Both the position numbers and the translations under genes were made by a program. Positions 25,363-35,121 of a stretch of 64,000 bases of DNA are shown here, piece by piece. Every line of letters begins with the position of its first letter. Within the stretch, counting starts at the first letter, position 1. Source of the DNA: Euptelea pleiosperma (Eukaryota; Streptophyta; Magnoliopsida; Ranunculales; Eupteleaceae); contig CM068553.1 in NCBI GenBank assembly GCA_035048495.1, positions 2,053,259 through 2,117,258 on the forward strand, given 5' to 3'. The notes beneath the pieces were generated by a model. That model was given only the letters and a program-made list of their open reading frames with translations, was not told where the DNA came from and did not search any database.

Positions 25363-25685
25363 GGGCCTGTTTGGTACGTGAGAAAAAGAGTTCCGACGGC
25401 GAATATTTAGTCAGGCGAATATTATCTTGGCTAAATATTTGCTCAGAGCAATATTTAACAATGTTTGGTATGTGTATGAGCTAGCTCACTTCAGCTTACT
25501 TCATTTTCTTTCAATTTGAGTGGGTCCCACATATCAAAGTAAGTCAAAAATAGGCTGGGCGAGTGCGGGAACCACATATTATGTCAAAGAATAAAAAAAA
25601 AATTAATTTTTATTGAAAATAGTGATTTTCTGGCGAGAAAATAAAATTTTCTCACCAAGGCATAATCGGCGTGAAAATATTTTCA

Positions 25686-25720
<35 letters not shown>

Positions 25721-25876
25721 GATCAAATGTTTTTCCGCCGCGGAGGACAAATATGAGGGCCCGGCTAAATATTTGCCGAGGGCGAGTGGCTGCCAAAAGC
25801 AGCCAGGCGAATATTTGATCGGCCAAATATTTTATTTGCCTGCCGCGGAGCGTTACCAAAGAGGCCCTAAGGGATT
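25363..25876. mobile_element. hAT-like MITE with inverted 'agggcctgtttggtac' ends
   Basis: The left end 'ttaagggcctgtttggtac' is matched by the right end 'gttaccaaagaggccctaa'. Subterminal 'gcgaatatttagtc' and 'caggcgaatatttgatc' are also inverse. It contains the 32-G homopolymer. No clear 8-bp target duplication. Confidence 0.6.
25687..25718. repeat. Poly-G tract of 32 bases
   Basis: An uninterrupted run of G within a hAT-like element. Runs this long are rare in plant DNA and are a common site of sequencing or assembly error, so its true length is uncertain. Confidence 0.85.
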
Positions 25877-25924
25877 AGGACCAACCATTTGATGGGCTCA
25901 TGAAGATCATGTTGGACTATTCAA

Positions 25925-26250
25925 TGGCCCCCGTTTAAATGGTTCTAACGGCCATTAAAACGGTAACGCCCCAAGCCCGTTATGATAAGAACCGTTTTGA
26001 TGCTTAGAAAATAACGGCCATTTTTTTCTGAAAAAAATTGTGAAATTAAGGCTGGCTGTTCTGTTAAATTTCTGTTATTTTCTATTTTTTTTAAATTTGA
26101 AATTCCGTTAAATTCATTAAAATCTATTAAATTCCTTTTTTTTTTTTTTCCAATTTTGCTTGTCTGTTACAATTAGTTTTAACGGCTGTTTTAACAGTAA
26201 CGCCCCCAGTCTATTATGCCGTAAAAATGACCTCTTTTAAACTTGTTCAA
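25925..26250. repeat. Family C fold-back (Mutator-like MITE), diverged
   Basis: 'taacggccattaaaacggta', 'acgccccaagcccgttatg' and the right end 'gacctcttttaaacttg' match the order of the better copies at 42479 and 45799. The target duplication is not visible. Confidence 0.55.
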
Positions 26251-26299
26251 CGGCACAGCTTAGTTGTCCACGTGGTGGTGGATACAATCTTCATAAAAA

Positions 26300-28786
26300 C
26301 TAGTAATCAACACCCGTGCTAAAGCACGGGCATAATAACAATGCCTTATTTTGTTAAGCAAGAAAAAATAAAAATAATATAAATTAAATCAATATAAGAA
26401 ATTCTTGTGAGAATAGTTGTATTTGTTCGCTTTTTGTGACGTAGGCATCTAGAGCGAATCCTGTTTTATTTCAAATGTGAAATCACTTAAGACTCTCTTT
26501 TGTTAACCAATCCCCGCTATGAGTTATTTTATGATTCGCAGTAGAATTATTGATGTATGAAGTGCATTTGCTGAGTAGAGGTCTAGTTGGCGATGATAGA
26601 AACCAATGTTTGAAAACTATATCGGACTGATCAGTTTAATTGATATGAGTGAACATTAACTATGAATTTTATTAAAAAATTAACCACTCTCAATCATTAA
26701 CCCTATTTGTACTGGCTAGTTAAACCGAAATCAACATTTAGCATTTAAACCATTCAATTTGGTCACCTATCTACTTTTATTTAAATGAATTTACTATAAC
26801 TGAAATATATACCTTAATAAAATATGAAGTTGTGTGAAAAAAAAAGTTATACATGTTAAATATTCAATAATCGTGATCTGATCACATGGCTCCTCGCTCT
26901 TGCTTTAGATCATGATAATTACGACTTGTGAGACCCGCCACCTATGTCACTTATATCACGATATTGTGCTTCTAGATGACTATTAATGGTTTATAATAGG
27001 ATAGAGCGTTAGGATATGATTAAAGTATAGTTATATAATTGATACATGTAAAATTACAATTCTATATAATTTTGTATATAATAGTCTACAACATTAACTC
27101 ATGAATAATTGGTCCACCTGTTGATGCCACAAATCAGCCTAATTAGTGATCTCGAGCTAGGTGTAGGATTCGAGCATTTTCATTTGGTAACATCTTTATA
27201 TTGGATTTCTTCTTTTTGAGTTCTAGATTCAATGGATAAAGATCACAAATCAAGTTGATTTTTATGTTGGAGCCCGAATAACACCAACCAAAATTCTTAT
27301 TGTACGGACATGTGTAGTGGTGGCTAATATGTCATTTCTCTTACCAAGCATGCATCGACGGCTTCCTCATTTAACGATTGCTCGCTCTCCGAATAAATCG
27401 AGCAACTCCATGCAAACTCGACCTTCGACTAAATCAATAGCTTCGATCATCCTCTTCATTTCCATTTAAAGATGGGGTGATCTTCGTTCATCAAAATAAC
27501 TGTAGAACGCTTTTAAAATAGATCTAAAATACTGTGTATGCATGTTGCCAAAACTTTGCATCATCACATCCCTTATTCTTACAAACACTGTTTCCAAACA
27601 TGTGAGAACTGAGACGTGTACGAGCGAAGTGTTGAAAAAAAATGCCTAGAAACATTTCAAAATAAATTTAAAAAAATATGTAAACTCATGATGGGCATGC
27701 CTCAAGCACCATTTTTATGCCTTTGGTCTGACCTCACTTCTCATTGGGGAAAAAATATGAATAAAGAAGAGGAAAAAGAAGAAGAAAAATATGCATACCT
27801 GCTCCTTGGGGAGATCTCTAACACATTTTTTCATCAGGATTTCGAATGGCTACCATAATATTTATCTTTTTGTAGTCGTGCTGAACCGCTGACAGGGGAT
27901 CATTGCAGAGATTGGTTATTTTTAGTTTCAACAAATCAAATGTTTGTCTCAAGAGCTTGAATAAACCTGAAAAAATATAACCATATCAGAATATATTTTT
28001 TCCCTAAAAAATTATACATAATCAATATATTCAATTGAAAAAAAAATCTATATATTTTTTAATGAAAGAGAGAGAAAAGATTGACGGAAAATCATTTGAG
28101 TTGCCTAAAAAATGAAACTCATCAACCAAAAGAAAGAGGGAGAGATTTAAATATTTTAAGATAGAGGGAGAGGGAAAGGCACGGGAATTTTCATATGGAG
28201 GTTACCTTTCCATATGAAAATTTTAATTATATTTCTTAATGATGCGGTTATGAAAATCAACCAAAATAGAATTCTAAAAATTAGAATACCTTTGCGTATG
28301 GAAACCTTTAGATTTTGTAATGCATCGGTTATGGAAACAAACTACATTGATTTTCTTAATGCATCGGTTACGAAGAGAGAAAAGGTCGAAATTAATGCAT
28401 TGATTTTGGAAACAAACCAAAATGTATTTCTTAATGCATCGGTTATGGAAACAAATCACATCGATTTTCTTAATGCATTGTTTAGGAAGAGACAACGGTC
28501 ATAATTAATGCATTGATTTTGGAAACAAACCAAAATAGATTTCTTAATGCATCGGTTAGAAATTTAATAATTAATGAATGAAATAAGAAATAGGGAGTCA
28601 GTAGGATTGGAAAGAGAAAAGACGTTTCGGAATTAATTGGAGATGAGAGAGAATTTGAGAATTAATAAAGAAATTAAAGAGAGGGGACGGGATTGGAAAG
28701 AGAGATATTTTGTGTAGGGGTGTTTTTGGGATAAACTAAAAAGCTGGAGAAAGAGCCACCTCAGTAAGGTCGAGCTTTAGTATAGA
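26300..28786 (-). mobile_element. Non-autonomous Helitron (2,487 bp)
   Basis: Read on the minus strand it begins A|TCTATACTAAAG (28786), a typical plant Helitron 5' end. It finishes with hairpin CCCGTGCT-TT-AGCACGGG (26330-26313), a 9-nt spacer and CTAG|T (26303-26300), the canonical 3' hairpin plus CTRR end inserted between A and T. No Rep/helicase reading frame is present, so it would need a helper. A degenerate family A arm pair sits inside at about 27110-27260, and a 114-bp tandem repeat near the 5' end at 28321-28560. Confidence 0.75.
28321..28560. repeat. 114-bp tandem repeat inside the Helitron
   Basis: 'tgcatcggttatggaaacaa' starts at 28321 and again at 28435, with a third partial unit at 28548. 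Each unit has shorter internal repeats of 'cttaatgcat.g.tt'. The reading frames seen across it only reflect the repeat. Confidence 0.75.
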
Positions 28787-28929
28787 TAATAGATAATAGA
28801 TAATAGATGGCGCCTCCAACATTTCTAACCTTAAGAAAAGTTGACTTAGAATTCGAAAATTATAGACCATCCAATCTCCTCCTTGAAAAGTTGACTTAGT
28901 TGGATATAGGCATGAAACTGGAATTGGAA

Positions 28930-29115
28930 AAATGCGAAAAAACCGAAAAATGAAATTCTTTCAAATCTAATTTCCTAAAATCGGAATCTTGTATTTGTAA
29001 GTACCCAGAATTTGTACAAAACTAACAACTAGCGATATTAAATTTCACAAATCGTTATAACAGAAATTCAGTAACGCCCCCCGTCAATTATACCATTCTA
29101 ACGACCTCGGTTTTA
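28930..29115. repeat. Remnant of family C
   Basis: 'taacgccccccgtcaattat' and 'cattctaacgacctcggttt' match the right part of family C elements. The left part is not preserved. Confidence 0.35.
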
Positions 29116-29333
29116 TCTACACACTAGTTAGGAGAAAGAATTCGCTATCCAGCAATTTTGAAGCCCCCTTCCCAAAATGTCGACATGTACCCCTTGTCAA
29201 CTCTCTTAACCAACTAACCAAGGACTTAACATGGGTTGGGTTAAGGCCTTGGGTTAGGAGAGTTAAAAAGTGTTGTTAGATGTCAACATTTTGAGAGGGG
29301 GACTACAAACTTGCAGTCCCCAGATGACAGCTA

Positions 29334-29592
29334 GCATCATTTTTGTTACTCAACGTTGCCATCTAGGCCCACTGACCTCATGATGGACATACACACCTTA
29401 AATAACCGTGATTGGTAATCTCTAGCCATTAGTTTTAATACTTTTTCAACTATTTTTGTGAGTACTAAAACTAACGGCTAAAAATTATCGAACAGGCTGA
29501 TTTTTGGTACGAAGGTTTATCAGCGGTGGGCTAAACTAAACATCCATGTGGTCAGTGGGCCCAGATGGCAGCGGTGAGTAACAAAAATGGTG
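29334..29592. repeat. Fold-back element, family B, complete
   Basis: The left end 'tttttgttactcaacgttgcc' and the right end 'ggcagcggtgagtaacaaaa' are inverse copies. Inner arms are 'tgattggtaatctctagcc' and 'aacaggctgatttttggta'. The same structure recurs at 45318, 49510, 55192 and 58455. Confidence 0.7.
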
Positions 29593-29939
29593 ATTAGGCG
29601 TAAGCCCAGCACTTGTTACATCACGACCCCATTATGCATTTACTGGGAAGTTTCTTGTGGGCCAACGCGTAGTAATTAAGCGCCTACTTTAATTTGAAAA
29701 AGACTCGAGGGAATCCTCTCGGACAATAAGTTCGGTGCGTACGATGTTTGTGTCTGTCCACTTACGTGTCTGCTCCTATCAAAACTTGAAACGTGTCCTT
29801 GGCCGTCCTTATCGGCAATATCCTCCAACGGCCACAGTGAGGGCTGAGGAACGAGCGTGCTACGTTCCCAATTGTACCCAAAGCTAATTATCCTTTGCAG
29901 TTTGCACTGTGAGAGCGCATGAAACGAGCCATGTGGCAT

Positions 29940-30040
29940 ACTCTTTTTGGCCCCACTGCCCATCAATGATTCGCCCACCCTTTATTGGACCTACAAACCA
30001 ACAATCAGCCTGATTGGTAATCTCTCTACCCATTGTAAGG
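29940..30040. repeat. Half copy of family A/B
   Basis: 'catgtggcatactctttttgg' then 'aatcagcctgattggtaatc' is one arm only. The SINE at 30057 lies directly after it. 29592-29940 shows no supported feature. Confidence 0.5.
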
Positions 30041-30056
30041 AACATTAAGAATCATA

Positions 30057-30324
30057 GATGCGATCATACCAGCACTAATGCATCGGATCCCATCAAAACT
30101 CTACAATTAAACGTGCCTGGGTGAGAATAGTAATAGAATGGGTGGCCCTTCGGGGAACTCCTCGTGTAGCACCCCTTGAAACTATTCTAAAGGTGCCAGC
30201 TTGCTCAGTTGGTAAAGTTTGTGGGTGATGATGCCATAGACCTAGGTTCAAAACCCGCCTTCACCGAGTTACTGATCTCTTTTGAAAAAACGGGCTTAGC
30301 TACCAAAAATGCAAAAAAAAAAAA
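30057..30324 (+). mobile_element. Chimeric SINE: 5S rRNA-like head, tRNA-like body, poly(A) tail
   Basis: The unit is flanked by a perfect 16-bp direct repeat 'aacattaagaatcata' (30041-30056 and 30325-30340). The first about 120 bp (30057-30178) read as a nearly full-length 5S rRNA starting 'gatgcgatcataccagcac', mostly differing by C-to-T and G-to-A changes. Next comes a tRNA-like stretch with an A-box-like 'ttgctcagttggt' (30201-30213) and B-box 'ggttcaaaacc' (30245-30255), then a short body and a 14-A tail. The shared target duplication shows both parts moved together by target-primed retrotransposition. It encodes no protein. 5S-derived SINEs are known in animals, while plant SINEs are generally tRNA-derived; that makes this composite unusual to my knowledge. 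Confidence 0.85.
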
Positions 30325-30984
30325 AACATTAAGAATCATAATTAATGGACTAATTAAAACCGTGTTTCAGACCATTTCATTGAATAGCTATTAAGGGGTT
30401 GTTTCTCATGTAGGACGAAGAGGTGTCCCACCAATTGAACGGTCTAGATCAGTTGCTTTGTGTGGACAGCGTGGGTTGAGTTAAATGATCTTAATAATGT
30501 AACCAACAGGCAAAAGACACAACCCACATGCCCACTTTTCTCTTGCATGATAATCTAATTTAAGTGACCCCCAAACAAATTATTAGTGCATTTAAAAAAT
30601 ATTATCACTCCATGGAGACACTCATTCAATGTACATGTTCACTAACTTTTTTGAACGAAACTTCCTTGCACGAGGCTCTATTTGCTAAACCAAGGAAACA
30701 CCACTCGTGGGCACATTATTAGGTTAAATTTCTTATGGTACACCCGACTAATCTCGTAGGGCATGTAAGTCACCCCTTCCACACGTGCCTGATGTACTGG
30801 CATAAATCTCGAGGGGTATAGCCTCCCGAGGAGTCCTAGTTACTAAGTCAGGATCCTGGCCATCTCCACCCACTGGCCTTATTTTTTGTGACTAGTATTA
30901 CTTTACTCCTTTTTAGGTTTCTTTATCTCCATCCTAGTTAGTATCGAAATTCACGATATAGGGACTCTCGAATGATAAGAAGAT

Positions 30985-31095
30985 TAAAAAAAATGCTCGA
31001 ATCCAATGGCTAGAAATCACAGATTAAACTAATTTTCGGGGTATAAGTACATTAAGGGGTGGGCCAAAACATTCATGGGGTTTTTCTGTAGCATC
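30985..31095. repeat. Half copy of family A/B
   Basis: 'aatccaatggctagaaatc' and 'ggtgggccaaaacattcat' match one arm. 30340-30985 and 31095-31430 hold no gene or repeat that I can support. Confidence 0.4.
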
Positions 31096-31440
31096 TGATG
31101 GATTGTTTTTTGCTGAATCACTAGTAGGAGGTGCATTGGCACGAGGGAACAACAAAGTATCATGAGAGTTTCAAGGGATATGTACCCTTACTTGGTAGGG
31201 TTCTGGGTCGCAATGAGCATGTGGATCTTGAAACTTGGGACTCAGAATAAACATTAACAAAGGAGGTGGGAATAAGAATCAACCTGCAAACGTGTGATGA
31301 TTAATTGAATCTTAATTTCTTAATCCACCTTAATGGAGACAATGGGTTGCATTTAGTTTTTCACACATGTGAGGTTAAACGTATTCTGCAACAACTTGTA
31401 CGACGCACGTTGCTTCGACCACGGTAAGAACAAAGAACCA

Positions 31441-31690
31441 TGGTTTTAAAAATATGTCCGTTATAACAAAATTAACGGTAACCCTCCTAAGTCCGTTATG
31501 TTGTTTCGAGATATCACTCAAATCCACACAAAAAAAGGCTTAGTATTATAACGGTCATAATTTTTGAAAAAAGTCAGAAGTTCTGTTATCGAGGTGATTT
31601 TTAAAAAATTAATATTTTTACTACATGGCCCGTTATAACAGTTAGTTTTACCGTTATGGGACGATGTAGCAACGATACAGCATACCATTT
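31441..31690. repeat. Family C element, CCGTTATAA subtype
   Basis: Left 'atggttttaaaaatatgtcc' and 'gttataacaaaattaacgg', right 'cccgttataacagttagttt' and 'catttaaaagcttg'. The ends fit the family; no 9-bp duplication was seen. Confidence 0.5.
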
Positions 31691-31817
31691 AAAAGCTTGA
31701 AAAGAATCACTACTAAAATCCAAAATTTTAATTTTCGAAACTAGTACTAGAAAAATTTGAAAAAATGCACATAAAATGGACAGCATGGCATCCCATACAT
31801 TTTGATGGGTTTCTTTT

Positions 31818-32222
31818 GAGTAAAACTTCCGTCACAAGTTGTTGTGACGGAAGCCGGTCACAGCATTCAATACGAGCCACTTGGCATACTATTAGAGGAT
31901 GATGACCGTATGGATGTTTGGCCAGTCCCTCGGTGAACCGGTACACAAAAAATCAGCTTGATTAGTGATTTCTAACCGATTTCATTGAAGTTATTTTCAT
32001 GGGTTGATTTTAACGGTATAGATTTGAGCGTTATTGAGCGTTATTTGGGTCCAACAATCCAAAGGCTTAAATCACTAATCAGGCTGATTTTTGGTTTGTA
32101 GATCCACCAAGGGACTGGCCAAACATCCATACGGTCATTGCCCTCTGATCGTGTGCCACGTGGTTCGTATTGAGTGCTGTGACTGGCTTCCATCACAACA
32201 TCTTGTGACACAAGTTTTACTC
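31818..32222. mobile_element. Composite Mutator-like MITE with family A core and 9-bp target duplication
   Basis: The outer inverted ends 'gagtaaaacttccgtcac' and 'gtgacacaagttttactc' are flanked by identical 9-bp repeats 'gtttctttt' (31809-31817 and 32223-32231). Inside is a full family A palindrome with an intact CCACGTGG at 32156-32163. The whole 405 bp is almost one large hairpin. A sister copy lies at 47960-48355. Confidence 0.8.
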
Positions 32223-32299
32223 GTTTCTTTTTCCCCAAGTTCAGGGGAAAAATTATTTTGCTGACTGTCACTCTGGTTGTAATGATGAGGTTTCCTAAA

Positions 32300-32576
32300 A
32301 ATTGTTAGTTGGGACCCTATTTCAGGACCATCGACGGTATAGATGTTTGGCCCACCTTTTTTTGGATTTTCACGTATTTAAGATAACTTGATTGGTCATT
32401 TCTAACCTTGGATTTAAGTAACCCAAATAATACTCGAATCCCACAGCTAAAACTCAACTCATGAAAAATGCTTGATCCAACAATTAGAATCTACCAATTA
32501 GGATGATTTTTAGAGTGCAGATCTAGCAAGAGGTGGGCCAAACATCCATACGGTCAGTATTCCCAGAAGTGCGGTC
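32300..32576. repeat. Fold-back element, family A, diverged
   Basis: Arms: 'tagatgtttggcccacc' left, 'ggtgggccaaacatccatac' right. Inner 'taacttgattggtcatttc' and 'taccaattaggatgattttt' face each other. Confidence 0.55.
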
Positions 32577-32588
32577 GGTATCGGTCAA

Positions 32589-32670
32589 CGGACAAATCTA
32601 GTATGCGACCATTTTCATACTTAAAAGTATGCAAACATTGTCAGTGCTGTTGGATGTCCCTTGAAAAATG
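32589..32670. repeat. Half copy of the fold-back family at 541-733
   Basis: 'caaatctagtatgcgaccat' and 'acttaaaagtatgcaaacat', then 'ttggatgtcccttgaaaaat', match the left arm at 543-620 closely. No right arm follows. Confidence 0.6.
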
Positions 32671-33736
32671 TTCAACGGCGGGGGACTGTGGACCGTCTCT
32701 TTCTAGTTCTACAACTAAATTTTCAAACTTTGATTTTTTTATTTCTTTTCTCTTTTTTTATTCACATTTCATTTCCATTAGAAAGTAAAAAAAAAAAAAA
32801 CGTAAAGAAAAGGAACCAAAAAAATGGGAAATAAAGAAATCTTTGAGGGCACGTTAAGACAGATTCCCAGTCCGCAAAGCCGTGAAGACTGCCATATTAC
32901 CGTTAGAATTGACGGCCGTCAACGTCATTGCTTTCGTCACATATTTGTAGCTTGGTACATAGTTGGACTATCACTCATGGATCACGGACCCGGCCTTCTT
33001 TATATTACCAAACTTTTCTTTCCAAGAAAAATTGTAACAAATCTTTTAATTTTAGCACAAGAAACTGAAAAGGTTATCTATTGAAAAAACAAAAAAAAAA
33101 AAGTCAAAACTGGGGTTGGGGCGCGCACACCCCTTGCTGACTCATGTGCAACCCTAGTACTACTGCAAAGCCAAAACCTGTGTTGGGGCGCACCCCTTCA
33201 CACAAACTTCGCAAAACGTAACATGCGTGCGCACATGCCACCCCCTAATATATTTAATAAACATCTCAATAAAAAATTAAAAACCAAATACTCTTAAGTC
33301 TTAAGGCTCCGTATGGTTGACCTGAATAAGTTTTCTAGAAATGGTTTTTTTGCATATAAATGTTGTAAAATATTTTCTGTATCAACACTTTCTGACATAC
33401 AAATCTATTTTCTATAAAACTTTTTGTTACTCACCAAATTTTTTTTTTTTTTTTGCCGGATTCGAAGCACATTAGGTTTATGTCAGTTCAAAATTTTATC
33501 CCGAACAAACATCTATCTTGAGGATATACAATCCAACAGAGTATGGTTATGGAGTTACCATATCTTTGGATTATCTGTTTGGGTGATTCTCATATTATGC
33601 CTAAAATAGTGGCAACACAATGAAATGAACCAAAATATTGTTCGTGTCGTATTTTCGAAAACGTGTTTTTCTTTCATTATTTGGACAATGGGTCGTATGG
33701 TGGATGACAAACTGATTGGATGGAGTTTGTTAACTA

Positions 33737-33987
33737 AGGTTTAGAAGGGGTCGTTATAACAGTATAACGCACTGGGGCAAAAAATGGAAAATAATGGTGC
33801 TGAAAATTTTTAAATTTTGAAAACAATAAAAACAGAAATAACTGAAATAACGGCATTTTTTACAAAATTTCTCGTTATAACGGCCATTATAACCAAAATA
33901 ACAATCGTTATTTTTAAATAGTTTGAACAGTACATGACATAATGGGGAGGTCCGAATCTATTATAGCGGCCGTTTTTTAAACCATGG
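33737..33987. mobile_element. Family C Mutator-like MITE with 9-bp target duplication
   Basis: It starts 'aggtttagaaggggtcgtta' and ends 'cggccgttttttaaaccatgg'. Identical 9-bp repeats 'tgttaacta' flank it (33728-33736 and 33988-33996). The centre is AT-rich with 'ccgttataa' words. 32670-33720 contains no supported gene. Confidence 0.75.
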
Positions 33988-34542
33988 TGTTAACTACATG
34001 AAAATACTTTTGATTATTGCCTTCTTATAAATTTTAGTCTATATTGTCACATTAACATAAATAAATTCTCAAATATTATAGCCTTTTTTTTTTTTTTTTA
34101 ATTTTATTTTCAGTTTTATGAACTATTGTCTAAGAAAATTTATTCCAGAAAAGGCTAATTATTCATCTGGGTATTTGTATAAAAAACTTGGGGTAATTTT
34201 GTAAATAATGAAAGTAAGATTAAAGCAACTTCCATGAAATTGCCTTGTACGGTAGACAAGAAAACATTGCTGTCCATTTGTTAACGCCGTTAAAATATGT
34301 TCAAAGCTCCCGTCAAAGTCCTCTTGGTCTAAAGCGTACATATAGCCGATGGCTACGTTCGTGTTTTCCTTGCAAGAAAAAGTAGGCGAAAAAAGTGGAG
34401 CTTTGACGCCGAGGAGAGGTTGATTATTGAATGTTCATCGTGAAATCGAGCGAATCGGTTCAATTCTTCCCCTTTTTTACTCTATTTGTTCTTTGATTTA
34501 AGTTCTGCTTCGTCTTCTTATTGTCTTCGATTCTTTCTCCCG

Positions 34543-35096
34543 GTAAGAATCCGCTCTCCTCTTTAACCCTCCCTAATCGGCTACCCCCCCAAATTTATTC
34601 TTCCTTTTTTTTCGATTTTGGTCAAAAAAATCCTACATTCTCAGTTGCCTCAAACGGTAATGGCAGAGTTCTTCGCTGTTTATCAGATATTGGGTTTCGA
34701 ATTCGTGTTGAAAGCTTTGATTTGAAGAAGGAACAAAAGGCCTTCATTTCTGCCAAGGCAACGGTTCTGATTTTTAGGATTTCGATTCCTGGAATTGACT
34801 ATGGGGTTGCCTAGAAAGTTCTGATCTTGGTGGTTTGGGAGGGTGTTTGTGTTTTAAGATGCTAAGAGCATTACCTTAATCTATGTGATTAGGGTTTTGT
34901 TCTTGATTTTGAGGGCAAAGGGCATGAGTTTCTAGGATTGTAATTTTTTTTTTTAGATTTTTGTTCATTTCTATGTACAGGATTTTTGGTTCTAAGGGGG
35001 ATCCCTGCATTTCGAGTAAATGGCCTTGGGGTTGAATCATGCTAATTTGTTGATGGGTTCTAGGGTTCAAAACTACTAATTTGAATTTCGACACAG
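34543..35096 (+). other. Possible 5' untranslated intron of the PI4K gamma gene
   Basis: A strong donor 'ctcccg|gtaagaa' and an acceptor 'ttcgacacag' 25 bp before the start codon, with a branch-site-like 'tactaat' near 35074, suggest a leader intron. Pyrimidine-rich leader sequence precedes it (34440-34542). This is inference from splice signals only. Confidence 0.45.
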
Positions 35097-35121
35097 AAAG
35101 TTCTCAATTTCTTGTGCGAAG

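Noticed and set aside
28214..28504. A 96-codon frame with repeated NASVMETN-like words
   Set aside because: It only translates the 114-bp tandem repeat inside the Helitron.
30057..30178. A functional 5S rRNA gene
   Set aside because: Many substitutions, no tandem array, no T-run terminator at the end, and enclosed by a retroposition target duplication.
30190..30265. A functional tRNA gene
   Set aside because: The A- and B-box are present but the stretch does not fold as a cloverleaf with matching acceptor ends, and it lies inside a retroposed unit with poly(A).
32824..33084. An 86-codon frame starting MGNKEIFEG
   Set aside because: No family recognised, no upstream promoter or splice signals, AT-rich flanks; too little support to call a gene.
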